Positions 56,353 to 64,000 of a DNA stretch of 64,000 nt are shown one piece after another. The stretch is from Bacillus crepusculi (lineage in GTDB: Bacteria > Bacillota > Bacilli > Bacillales > Bacillaceae). Every line of letters begins with the position of its first letter. The first letter of the stretch is position 1. The position numbers were made by a program, and so were the translations under genes. The stretch spans positions 124,001 to 188,000 of the forward strand of contig NZ_JACXXE010000001.1 of the NCBI RefSeq assembly GCF_014764715.1. Direction: 5' to 3'. The notes beneath the pieces are model-generated. The model saw only the letters and a program-made list of their open reading frames with translations. It did no database searches and was not told the DNA's origin.

Positions 56353-57372
56353 ATGGGAAGAGGATTGCATGTAGCTGTAGTTGGAGCGACTGGAGCTGTT
56401 GGTCAACAAATGTTAAAAACACTGGCTGACAGAGATTTTGAAATGGATACACTCACTCTACTATCCTCAAAACGTTCTGCTGGAACAAAAGTGACATTCA
56501 GAGGTCAAGAGTATACTGTTCAAGAAGCAACACCTGAAAGCTTTGAAGGGGTAAGCATTGCATTATTCAGTGCTGGAGGAAATGTTTCCAAGGCGCTAGC
56601 TCCTGAAGCAGTCAAACGAGGTGCGATTGTTGTAGACAACACAAGCGCTTTTCGTATGGACGAAAATACCCCTCTTGTCGTACCAGAGGTAAACGAAAAA
56701 GATTTACATGACCATCAAGGGATCATTGCAAACCCTAACTGTTCAACGATTCAAATGGTGGCGGCATTAGAACCGCTTCGTCAGGCGTATGGAATGAAAA
56801 AAGTCATCGTGTCCACTTACCAGGCAGTATCAGGTGCAGGACATGAAGCCATTGACGAGCTATACAGCCAGACGCAGGCCATTTTAAATAAAGAAGATGT
56901 AACACCAGAAGTCATGCCTTATCAAATTGCATTTAATGCGATTCCGCAAATTGATAAATTCCAAGACAATGGCTATACCTTCGAAGAAATGAAAATGATC
57001 AACGAAACGAAAAAAATCATGCATTTGCCAGAGCTAGAAGTAGCGGCAACATGTGTGAGACTTCCAATTGAAACAGGTCATTCAGAATCTGTTTACGTTG
57101 AACTAAAATCAAATGACGCAACGGTTGATGACATCAAATCAATCTTAAAAGATGCACCAGGTATTACGCTGCAAGATGATCCGTCTCAGCAAATTTATCC
57201 AATGCCTGCAGATGCTGTTGGAAAAAATGACGTATTTGTCGGCCGCATTCGGAAAGATTTGGACCGTCCAAATGGGTTCCATTTGTGGATTGTATCTGAT
57301 AATCTGCTGAAAGGCGCTGCATGGAACTCAATTCAAATTGCAGAAAGCTTAAAAGCATTAAAATTAGTTTAA
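56353..57372 (+). CDS. asd: Aspartate-semialdehyde dehydrogenase
   Basis: Reduces aspartyl phosphate to aspartate semialdehyde for lysine, DAP and threonine/methionine synthesis. ATG 56353 (MGRGLHVAVVGATGAVGQQM) is eight bases after GGAAGGAG. The catalytic Cys is in NPNCSTIQMVAAL near residue 131, and His lies in CVRLPIETGHSES. The 339 aa length is about seven residues shorter than the B. subtilis protein as I remember it. The gap falls between PEVMP and YQIAFNAIPQ near residue 205, in a surface segment. Confidence 0.96.
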   Translation: MGRGLHVAVVGATGAVGQQMLKTLADRDFEMDTLTLLSSKRSAGTKVTFRGQEYTVQEATPESFEGVSIALFSAGGNVSKALAPEAVKRGAIVVDNTSAFRMDENTPLVVPEVNEKDLHDHQGIIANPNCSTIQMVAALEPLRQAYGMKKVIVSTYQAVSGAGHEAIDELYSQTQAILNKEDVTPEVMPYQIAFNAIPQIDKFQDNGYTFEEMKMINETKKIMHLPELEVAATCVRLPIETGHSESVYVELKSNDATVDDIKSILKDAPGITLQDDPSQQIYPMPADAVGKNDVFVGRIRKDLDRPNGFHLWIVSDNLLKGAAWNSIQIAESLKALKLV

Positions 57373-57394
57373 CATTCAATGGATGATGAGGACG

Positions 57395-57436
57395 AACAGA
57401 AGAGAGTTAGGCATCTTTCGCCTGCTCTCTTCTGTT
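57395..57436 (+). other. Strong hairpin without T-tract between asd and dapG
   Basis: AACAGAAGAGAG (57395-57406) pairs with CTCTCTTCTGTT (57425-57436). Inside it AGGC pairs with GCCT, with TT opposite G bulged. The stem has about 16 pairs but is followed by ACGTCAG, not T. It is therefore not a standard intrinsic terminator. It may mark an RNA processing or stability site, or an attenuator. Confidence 0.6.
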
Positions 57437-57464
57437 ACGTCAGAATGAACTTGGAGTGAAAACA

Positions 57465-58679
57465 GTGAAAATAATTGTCCAAAAATTTGGCGGTACATCT
57501 GTCAAAGATGATCAAGGTAGAAAAAGGGCACTTGCACATATCTTATCTGCAAAAGAGAAAGGCTATAAATCGGTTGTCGTCGTTTCTGCAATGGGACGAA
57601 AGGGCGATCCTTATGCGACAGATACGTTGCTTAGTCTGCTTTACGGCAGCGCGCAGCACATGACAAACCGCGAAAAAGACTTACTTGTTTCTTGCGGAGA
57701 AAATATTTCAGCTGTTGTGTTTTCAAGTATGCTGAATGAAAACGGGCTAAAGGCTGTAGCGATGACAGGGGCTCAGGCAGGCTTTGTGACAGATCAAGAG
57801 CATACGAATGCAAAAATTATTGACATGAAGTGTGAACGTCTTGAAGCAGCCCTTTCTGAGCATGATGTTGTCGTTGTTGCAGGGTTTCAAGGAGCCGCGA
57901 AAAATGGAGACGTGACCACAATCGGACGAGGTGGCAGTGATACATCAGCAGCTGCTTTAGGCGCTGCCCTTCAGGCAGACTTTATCGATATTTTTACAGA
58001 TGTAGAAGGGGTTATGACAGCAGATCCCCGCATTGTAAAAAATGCAAAGCCACTAAGAGTTGTGACGTATACAGAAATTTGCAACCTCGCATATCAAGGG
58101 GCGAAAGTCATTCACCCGCGGGCTGTTGAAATTGCGATGCAAGCAAAAGTACCAATGAGGGTCCGTTCAACATACTCTGATGATGAGGGTACTCTTGTGA
58201 CATCACATTACTCAGATAAAATGAGTCATGATGTGTATGACCGCCTGATTACGGGTATTGCACATGTTAATGATGTAACGCAAATCAAAGTCCCGGCAAA
58301 AGAAGGGCAGTACAGCGTCCAAACAGAAGTCTTCAAAGCAATGGCAAACGCACAAATCAGTGTTGACTTCTTCAACATTACACCGAGTGAAATTGTGTAT
58401 ACAGTGACAGGTGCAATGACTGAAAAGGCAACGTCGATCCTAAAAGACCTCGGCTATATACCGTCTGTGACAACAAATTGCGCAAAGGTATCAGCTGTTG
58501 GAGCAGGCATCATGGGTGTGCCGGGTGTCACATCTAAAATTGTATCGGCTTTATCAGAGCAAAACATTCCGATTTTACAATCAGCTGACAGTCATACGAC
58601 CATTTGGGTGTTAGTGCACGAAGAAAACATGAGAGCGGCTGTCAATGCCCTGCATGAAGTGTTTGAACTTTCAAGATAA
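57465..58679 (+). CDS. dapG: Aspartokinase I (DAP-regulated)
   Basis: Phosphorylates aspartate, the first step to DAP and dipicolinate. GTG 57465 (MKIIVQKFGGTSVKDD) is eight bases after GGAG and gives 404 aa, equal to B. subtilis DapG. The kinase domain has KFGGTS, FQGAAKNGDVTTIGRGGSDTSA near 148 and FTDVEGVMTADPR near 180. Two ACT domains follow from about 265. It has no internal beta-subunit start like LysC. It lies between asd and dapA, supplying both cell wall and spore metabolite synthesis. Confidence 0.96.
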   Translation: MKIIVQKFGGTSVKDDQGRKRALAHILSAKEKGYKSVVVVSAMGRKGDPYATDTLLSLLYGSAQHMTNREKDLLVSCGENISAVVFSSMLNENGLKAVAMTGAQAGFVTDQEHTNAKIIDMKCERLEAALSEHDVVVVAGFQGAAKNGDVTTIGRGGSDTSAAALGAALQADFIDIFTDVEGVMTADPRIVKNAKPLRVVTYTEICNLAYQGAKVIHPRAVEIAMQAKVPMRVRSTYSDDEGTLVTSHYSDKMSHDVYDRLITGIAHVNDVTQIKVPAKEGQYSVQTEVFKAMANAQISVDFFNITPSEIVYTVTGAMTEKATSILKDLGYIPSVTTNCAKVSAVGAGIMGVPGVTSKIVSALSEQNIPILQSADSHTTIWVLVHEENMRAAVNALHEVFELSR

Positions 58680-58709
58680 ATGTGATTGAATCATGATGAG
58701 GTGAAAAAA

Positions 58710-59576
58710 ATGAATTTCGGAAATATCGCAACAGCTATGATTACACCTTTTGATAAAAAGGGCAACATTGATTTCCAAAAACTATCAATTCTCATTGATT
58801 ACTTGTTAAAAAACGGCAGTGACTCTTTAGTCGTTGCAGGGACAACAGGCGAATCGCCAACTTTATCGAATGAAGAAAAGGTCGCTCTTTTTCAGCAATC
58901 GGTGAAATTAGCAAATGGTCGTTGTAAAATCATTGCAGGAACAGGCAGTAATAACACAAATGCGTCTATCAAACTAACGAAAAAAGCAGAAGAAGCGGGC
59001 GTTGATGCAGTGATGCTTGTCGTACCTTACTACAACAAGCCATCACAGGAAGGCATGTATGCACACTTTAAAGCAATTGCCGAGTCTACATCTCTTCCTG
59101 TCATGCTTTACAATGTACCAGGAAGAACAGCTGCTTCATTAGCACCAGAAACAACGATTAAACTTGCGCAAATACCAAACATTGTCGCGATCAAAGAAGC
59201 AAGCGGCGACTTAGATGCGATGACAAAAATCATTGCTGAGACGCCAGAAGATTTCGATGTATATTCAGGTGACGACAGCTTAACACTTCCTGCTGTAGCT
59301 GTTGGTGCAAAAGGAGTCGTTTCTGTGGCATCTCATATCGTAGGACTTGATATGCAGCAAATGCTGAAAAGCTATGCGTCCGGTCAAACAGCCAATGCAG
59401 CATTGATTCATCAACAGCTGCTTCCAATCATGAAACAGCTTTTCTCAGCGCCAAATCCAACGCCTGTCAAAACAGCTCTTCAGCTGAAAGGACTAGATGT
59501 CGGATCTGTTCGTCTCCCGCTTTTGCCTTTGTCAGAAGAAGAGAGACTTGATTTAAGCGGCGTATTAAATAGCTGA
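58710..59576 (+). CDS. dapA: 4-hydroxy-tetrahydrodipicolinate synthase
   Basis: Condenses pyruvate with aspartate semialdehyde in DAP synthesis, also feeding DpaAB. ATG 58710 (MNFGNIATAMITPFD) follows TGAGGTGA; the earlier opening at 58686 has no site. The TIM barrel of 288 aa carries VVAGTTGESPTLS near 40, the catalytic Tyr in MLYNVPGRTA near 132 and the Schiff-base Lys in IVAIKEASGD near 160. A strong terminator closes the unit. Confidence 0.97.
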   Translation: MNFGNIATAMITPFDKKGNIDFQKLSILIDYLLKNGSDSLVVAGTTGESPTLSNEEKVALFQQSVKLANGRCKIIAGTGSNNTNASIKLTKKAEEAGVDAVMLVVPYYNKPSQEGMYAHFKAIAESTSLPVMLYNVPGRTAASLAPETTIKLAQIPNIVAIKEASGDLDAMTKIIAETPEDFDVYSGDDSLTLPAVAVGAKGVVSVASHIVGLDMQQMLKSYASGQTANAALIHQQLLPIMKQLFSAPNPTPVKTALQLKGLDVGSVRLPLLPLSEEERLDLSGVLNS

Positions 59577-59598
59577 TCAAAACAAAAATATTCGTAAG

Positions 59599-59636
59599 CG
59601 GTCATTCTCAGATGCCCCTGAGTGTGACCGTTTTTT
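59599..59636 (+). terminator. Intrinsic terminator after dapA
   Basis: CGGTCA / TGACCG outer stem with CTCAG / CTGAG inner stem, separated by a small internal loop, followed by six T. Confidence 0.9.
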
Positions 59637-59670
59637 ATACATAAACACTTTCTTAAAATGTGACTTCATC

Positions 59671-59700
59671 TTGTTTTCTAAAATTAGATTCAGTTATAAT
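59671..59700 (+). promoter_or_regulatory. Sigma-A promoter of rnjB
   Basis: TTGTTT (59671-59676), an 18-base spacer and consensus TATAAT (59695-59700), about 48 bases before the TTG start of rnjB. Confidence 0.75.
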
Positions 59701-59747
59701 AGCATTAAGCGATGATGGACGGGCTTGAGACTAGGAGGATAAGAATT

Positions 59748-61415
59748 TTGAAAAAGAAAAATACAGAGAACGTAAGAATTATTGCACTGGGAGGCGTTGG
59801 AGAAATCGGGAAAAACTTATATGTCATTGAAATTGATTCAGACATATATGTTGTAGATGCAGGTTTAATGCATCCAGAAAACGAAATGCTAGGCATTGAC
59901 GTGGTCATTCCTGATATCTCTTATTTAACTGAACGAGCTGATCGGGTGAAAGCAATTTTTCTTACCCACGGACATGATGAAGCAATCGGAGGCGTATTCC
60001 ATGCCTTGAGTAAATTGTCTGTACCAGTCTACGGGACGAAGCTGACCCTTGCGTTACTTCGAGAAAAATTAAAGCAATATGGCTTCAATCAAAAAGCTGA
60101 TTTGCGTGAGGTACATGCGAAATCGGTGATTACATTTGAAACAACAAAGGTATCATTCTTTAGAACGAATCATAGTATTCCTGATTCAGTCGGGATCAGC
60201 TTCAAAACCTCTCTTGGTTCCATCGTGTGCACAGGTGATTTTAAATTTGATCAAACCCCAGCGCTTAATCAAGCCTGTGACATCGGAGAGATTGCGAAAA
60301 TCGGAAACAATGGCGTTTTAGCACTTCTTTCAGATAGTGTGAATGCTGAAAAACCAGGCTATACACCGTCTGAGGCGATCGTGCAAGACGAAATCTCAAA
60401 TGCGATGTACAATGCTGAGAATCGTGTGATAGTTGCTGTATCTTCATCGAATATTAACCGCGTGCAGCAGATCATTAATGCAACCATTCAAAATGACCGT
60501 AAGCTTGCCGTAGCAGGAAAGAACATGATGACAACTCTTCAGCTGGCCATCAAGCTCGGTTATGTCACAGCAGACGAAGAATTATTTGTGCCAGTTCAAG
60601 AAGTCAAGAAAATGGCGAAAAATGATGTGGTCATCCTGACGGCGGGAAGCCATGGTGAGCCCCTTGCGGCTTTAACAAAAATGGCCAAACAAAATCACAA
60701 ACAGCTTCATATTGAAAAAGGTGATACCGTTGTGATTGCATCTACACCTCTTCCAGGACAAGAACTCACGTATTCAAAAACAGTTGACTTCCTCACAAGA
60801 AGCGGAGCACAGGTGATTTTTGCTCAAAAACGCGTACATGTATCTGGACATGGCTGTCAAGAAGAGTTAAAGCTGATGCTGAACTTACTAAAGCCGAAGT
60901 ATTTAATTCCGGTGAATGGCGAATATCGTATGCAAAAAGCACATTCTCGTATTGCTGAAGAAGTGGGAATGAAACGCAGTGACATTTTCTTGATTGATAA
61001 AGGAGATGTGGTTGAATTCAGAGGACAGAACGTAAAGATCGGTGAAAAAGTTCACCAAGGTAACATTTTGATTGATGGTCTTGGCGTTGGTGATATCGGT
61101 AACATTGTGCTACGCGATAGACGCCTATTGTCTCAAGATGGAATCTTAATTGTGGTCATTACGCTTGATAAACAAAAGAAACAATTAATTTCTGGACCTG
61201 AAATCATCACAAGAGGATTTGTGTACGTAAGAGAATCCGAAGAACTGATTGTGAAAGCAACAGAGATGGTAAAAGGAGTTGTCAAAGAGCAAACGGAAAA
61301 CTCTATCGTTGAATGGTCAACTCTGAAACAATCCATGCGTGATGTATTAAATCAATTCCTATATGAAAAAACAAAACGTAAGCCGATGATCATTCCAATT
61401 ATTATGGAAGTGTGA
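59748..61415 (+). CDS. rnjB: Ribonuclease J2
   Basis: Metallo-beta-lactamase/beta-CASP RNase of 555 aa that forms a complex with RNase J1 in mRNA decay. TTG 59748 (LKKKNTENVRIIALGG) follows TAGGAGGAT. The core motif reads LTHGHDEAIGG instead of the catalytic HxHxDH of RNase J1, as expected for the weakly active J2 subunit. SGHGCQEELKLML (beta-CASP) and VNGEYRM follow. The C-terminal domain ends in KRKPMIIPIIMEV. Confidence 0.96.
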   Translation: MKKKNTENVRIIALGGVGEIGKNLYVIEIDSDIYVVDAGLMHPENEMLGIDVVIPDISYLTERADRVKAIFLTHGHDEAIGGVFHALSKLSVPVYGTKLTLALLREKLKQYGFNQKADLREVHAKSVITFETTKVSFFRTNHSIPDSVGISFKTSLGSIVCTGDFKFDQTPALNQACDIGEIAKIGNNGVLALLSDSVNAEKPGYTPSEAIVQDEISNAMYNAENRVIVAVSSSNINRVQQIINATIQNDRKLAVAGKNMMTTLQLAIKLGYVTADEELFVPVQEVKKMAKNDVVILTAGSHGEPLAALTKMAKQNHKQLHIEKGDTVVIASTPLPGQELTYSKTVDFLTRSGAQVIFAQKRVHVSGHGCQEELKLMLNLLKPKYLIPVNGEYRMQKAHSRIAEEVGMKRSDIFLIDKGDVVEFRGQNVKIGEKVHQGNILIDGLGVGDIGNIVLRDRRLLSQDGILIVVITLDKQKKQLISGPEIITRGFVYVRESEELIVKATEMVKGVVKEQTENSIVEWSTLKQSMRDVLNQFLYEKTKRKPMIIPIIMEV

Positions 61416-61421
61416 TGAGAT

Positions 61422-61454
61422 AGCCCAAGGAGCACAAGCTCTTTGGGCTTTTTT
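61422..61454 (+). terminator. Intrinsic terminator after rnjB
   Basis: AGCCCAAGGAGC (61422-61433) pairs with GCTCTTTGGGCT (61438-61449) with one mismatch, then a T run. Confidence 0.9.
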
Positions 61455-61535
61455 GATGTGGCGTGAGCAATGCGGATGGAATAAGTCCTTCTTGTTCATA
61501 ATAGGAGGAGAGTTTTTAGGAAAGGATGGAGACAA

Positions 61536-62264
61536 ATGGACGAAAAGAATGAACAGCAGCCTGAGCGTAAGCCAGAAGAAAAAGATAGCATCATGAGCAA
61601 AATACAGCAGCTTGGTGAAACAGCAGTGCCACAGCTGCCGCAAGATACGAATATACATTGTCTGACGATTATTGGACAAATTGAAGGACACATGCAGCTT
61701 CCGCCACAAAATAAAACAACTAAATACGAACACGTCATTCCGCAAATCGTAGCAGTTGAACAAAACCCAAAAATCGAAGGACTTTTAATTATCTTAAACA
61801 CAGTGGGCGGCGATGTAGAAGCGGGTCTAGCCATTGCGGAAATGCTAGCGTCACTATCGAAGCCGACTGTATCGATTGTGCTCGGCGGCGGACACTCAAT
61901 CGGTGTTCCAATCGCTGTATCATGTGACTATTCATATATTGCAGAAACAGCCACGATGACTATTCACCCCGTGCGTTTAACCGGTCTTGTCATTGGTGTA
62001 CCGCAAACCTTTGAATACTTAGATAAAATGCAGGAAAGAGTCATTAACTTTGTCACAAGCCATTCAGACATTACAGAAGAAAAGTTTAAAGAATTGATGT
62101 TCTCAAAAGGCAATTTGACAAGAGACATTGGAACAAATGTCATTGGTCATGAGGCAGCGGAATACGGACTTATGAATGAAGTAGGCGGCGTAGGACAAGC
62201 GATTAAAAAGCTGAACGAACTCATTGGAGACAAGGCATCTCAAAATAAGGGGCTGGTCCAATGA
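61536..62264 (+). CDS. tepA: TepA (ClpP-like serine protease / translocation-enhancing protein)
   Basis: A 242 aa ClpP-fold protein (YmfB). [22 protein letters not shown] and [34 protein letters not shown] contain the Ser98-region-like nucleophile and His of the family. The N-terminal 35 residues are charged and likely disordered. B. subtilis TepA degrades small spore protein SASP and was linked to protein translocation. It overlaps ylzJ by ATGA. Confidence 0.94.
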   Translation: MDEKNEQQPERKPEEKDSIMSKIQQLGETAVPQLPQDTNIHCLTIIGQIEGHMQLPPQNKTTKYEHVIPQIVAVEQNPKIEGLLIILNTVGGDVEAGLAIAEMLASLSKPTVSIVLGGGHSIGVPIAVSCDYSYIAETATMTIHPVRLTGLVIGVPQTFEYLDKMQERVINFVTSHSDITEEKFKELMFSKGNLTRDIGTNVIGHEAAEYGLMNEVGGVGQAIKKLNELIGDKASQNKGLVQ

Positions 62265-62491
62265 TTTTATATACCCCTATGCCCTATGAAGCCATTTATG
62301 CCGAGGACCAAGGAGACCGTAAACTGCAGCAGGTGAACATTCAAGGCGTACCAGTGATGGTTGAAATGAAAGAAGATGAAGCTGAAATTGTTCAAGTGAT
62401 GAGCACCAACCCAATGGATTTTTTAAATGAAGAGCTTGCACCAGGCAAGCGATTGAAGTTACATTTAGGCACCAATCAAACCGACTCATAA
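62261..62491 (+). CDS. ylzJ: YlzJ-like protein
   Basis: A 76 aa protein coupled to tep[14 protein letters not shown] at the N-terminus and [19 protein letters not shown] near the end are typical of the Bacillus YlzJ family. The function is unknown. Confidence 0.9.
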   Translation: MILYTPMPYEAIYAEDQGDRKLQQVNIQGVPVMVEMKEDEAEIVQVMSTNPMDFLNEELAPGKRLKLHLGTNQTDS

Positions 62492-62505
62492 GAATGATTC
62501 TATGC

Positions 62506-62553
62506 TATAATAAAGGGAAAACTTACAACAAGATGCAGCCGAAACCAGGCTGC
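62506..62553 (+). promoter_or_regulatory. Extended -10 promoter and hairpin upstream of spoIIIE
   Basis: TGC-TATAAT at 62503-62511 is an extended -10 element; the -35 region (GACTCA) is poor. About 24 bases downstream GCAGCC (62535-62540) pairs with GGCTGC (62548-62553), followed by TTTCTTTCT. The hairpin may end ylzJ transcripts or attenuate spoIIIE. Confidence 0.5.
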
Positions 62554-62607
62554 TTTCTTTCTGATCTTTCAGTAGGTTATATTTTCTTTCGTAGTAAGGT
62601 GATGAGT

Positions 62608-64000
62608 ATGGCTAAAAAGAGAAAACGTAAAACGAGAAAAAAACAAAATAAACAGCTAAAACTGAAATATGAATTAAATGGGTTAGTCTGTATTGCCATA
62701 GCGATCATTGCCATTTTACAGCTAGGTGTTGTTGGACAAACCTTTGTACATCTATTCCGATTCTTTGCAGGTGAATGGTTTATTCTCTGCCTTATCGGAT
62801 TATTTCTTTTTGGTGTGACAATCTTTTGGAAAAAACAAATCCCAGATATGCTAACAAGAAGAAAAGCAGGTCTATACTGCATGATTGCGAGCATCTTGCT
62901 TTTGTCACATGTGAAGCTTTTTCAGCACCTGTCATCTGCAGGAGTCATAGGCTCTCAAAGTGTGATCAGAAATACGTTTGAGCTTTTCTTAATGGACATG
63001 AAAGGTGAGACTGGAACGCCTGATTTAGGGGGCGGTATGATCGGTGCCATATTATTTGCAGCCTCGTATTTCTTATTTGCACAAGCAGGCTCTCAAATCA
63101 TGGCGATTGTTCTCATGCTGATTGGAATTGTTCTGATCACAAATCGATCACTGCAAGAAATGGTCAAAAAAGTGACACTCCCTGTATCACAATTTATGGT
63201 AAAGCAGTGGAAGGCGTTTGTTCAAGATATGAAAGGGATCAGGCAGGCGAAAAAGAGTGCATCCTCTCAGAAAACAGGTGAAAAGAAAAAACGTTCACGC
63301 ATTCAAAAAGATGACGAAGAAGATGATATGTTGATCGAGGAGGAAACACTCTCTCCTGACAACAGTCAGCCCATTATTTCAAGCTTTGCAGACCGGGATG
63401 ACATCCTCACCCCGCCGGTTCAAAAAGAGCGGGGAATAAAAGAGTCAGAACCGCTTCAAGAGACCATGCAAAATGCACCATCTGAAGATATGGCTGTTGA
63501 AGCAAAGGAAGCTCCGCCGATGACGTTTACTGAACTTGAAAACAAAGATTACGAATTGCCGTCTCTTGATATTTTGGCAGAGCCGCAGCATTCAGGTCAG
63601 CAAACAGATAAGAAAAATATATATGAAAATGCAAGGAAGCTAGAAAAAACATTTCAAAGCTTTGGTGTAAAGGCGAAGGTCACTCAGGTTCATTTAGGGC
63701 CGGCTGTGACCAAATATGAAGTCTACCCAGATGTCGGCGTCAAGGTAAGTAAGATTGTGAATTTAAGTGATGATTTAGCCCTTGCTCTAGCAGCAAAAGA
63801 CATTCGGATTGAAGCGCCGATTCCTGGGAAATCAGCCATCGGAATTGAAGTTCCGAATGCAGAAATTGCCATGGTTTCTTTAAAAGAAGTCTTAGAATCG
63901 AAGCAAAATGACCGTCCAAATGCAAAGCTCCTCATTGGACTTGGCCGAAATATTTCCGGTGAAGCCGTTCTCGCTGAAATGAACAAAATGCCGCATTTAC
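62608..64000 (+). CDS. spoIIIE: DNA translocase SpoIIIE (FtsK family), 3' end beyond window
   Basis: Membrane-anchored DNA pump that moves the chromosome into the forespore. ATG 62608 (MAKKRKRKTRKKQNK) follows AAGGTGATGAG. The 464 residues present include a basic N-terminus, four membrane helices (about residues 25-190), an acidic/charged linker (200-330) and the alpha domain with KVTQVHLGPAVTKYEVYPDVGVKVSKI and the beta-domain beginning. The Walker A motif would lie just past the window end. Synteny after ylzJ identifies the gene. Confidence 0.96.
   Translation, partial: MAKKRKRKTRKKQNKQLKLKYELNGLVCIAIAIIAILQLGVVGQTFVHLFRFFAGEWFILCLIGLFLFGVTIFWKKQIPDMLTRRKAGLYCMIASILLLSHVKLFQHLSSAGVIGSQSVIRNTFELFLMDMKGETGTPDLGGGMIGAILFAASYFLFAQAGSQIMAIVLMLIGIVLITNRSLQEMVKKVTLPVSQFMVKQWKAFVQDMKGIRQAKKSASSQKTGEKKKRSRIQKDDEEDDMLIEEETLSPDNSQPIISSFADRDDILTPPVQKERGIKESEPLQETMQNAPSEDMAVEAKEAPPMTFTELENKDYELPSLDILAEPQHSGQQTDKKNIYENARKLEKTFQSFGVKAKVTQVHLGPAVTKYEVYPDVGVKVSKIVNLSDDLALALAAKDIRIEAPIPGKSAIGIEVPNAEIAMVSLKEVLESKQNDRPNAKLLIGLGRNISGEAVLAEMNKMPHL

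Overview
The window looks like a chromosome segment from a Bacillus of the pumilus/safensis/altitudinis type. Its housekeeping backbone follows the Bacillus subtilis order closely: rasP-proS-polC / rimP-nusA-ylxR-rplGB-infB-ylxP-rbfA-truB-ribC-rpsO-pnpA-ylxY-mlpA / ymxH-dpaA-dpaB-asd-dapG-dapA-rnjB-tepA-ylzJ-spoIIIE. The first gene (rasP) and last gene (spoIIIE) are cut by the window edges. Species-group assignment is inference from synteny and protein similarity recalled from memory; no search was run.

This backbone is interrupted twice. Between polC and rimP (about 7.0-13.8 kb) lies a plant-polysaccharide block: GH9 endoglucanase with CBM3, GH48 cellobiohydrolase, GH10 xylanase-like enzyme and GH5 mannanase. 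Only the mannanase has a visible signal peptide; the other three begin at or near what would be their mature N-termini.

Between mlpA and ymxH (about 26.1-54.3 kb) lies a large, tightly packed cluster that I read as an uncharacterised small-molecule biosynthesis locus. It has two free-standing carrier proteins (both on the minus strand), two ABC half-exporters, two aminoglycoside-kinase-fold proteins, two HPr-kinase-like proteins, two NTP_transf_5-type nucleotidyltransferases, a CYTH phosphatase, a serine hydrolase, an archaeal-type S-adenosylmethionine synthetase and a large protein with an NDP-kinase active-site signature. It also has an adenylate-kinase-like P-loop protein, two short-chain dehydrogenases, a PHP phosphatase, an actinobacterial/archaeal-type myo-inositol-phosphate synthase, a HAD phosphatase, a class II synthetase-like amino acid:carrier-protein ligase, an ATP-grasp ligase, a PLP decarboxylase, an acyl-CoA-dehydrogenase-like flavoprotein, a BtrH-like protein, one unrecognised protein and an asparagine synthetase B. 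Sixteen of these genes (36.6-54.3 kb) run in one direction with overlaps or gaps mostly under 30 bp.

My working model is inference. Inositol phosphate would be made, dephosphorylated and oxidised to build a cyclitol core. A carrier-protein-bound amino acid would be loaded, decarboxylated and oxidised, much as glutamyl-ACP is processed in butirosin biosynthesis, then transferred to the core. The two ABC proteins would export the product and the kinases would protect the host or serve as biosynthetic phosphorylations. No PKS, NRPS, lasso-peptide maturation genes, transposase or integrase were seen in the cluster.

Regulatory elements supported by sequence include good sigma-A promoters before rimP, rpsO, the ABC exporter pair, the first carrier protein and rnjB. 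The rimP leader is structured and contains two terminator-like hairpins. There is an inverted repeat around a probable sigma-K promoter before dpaA, and intrinsic terminators close most backbone units.
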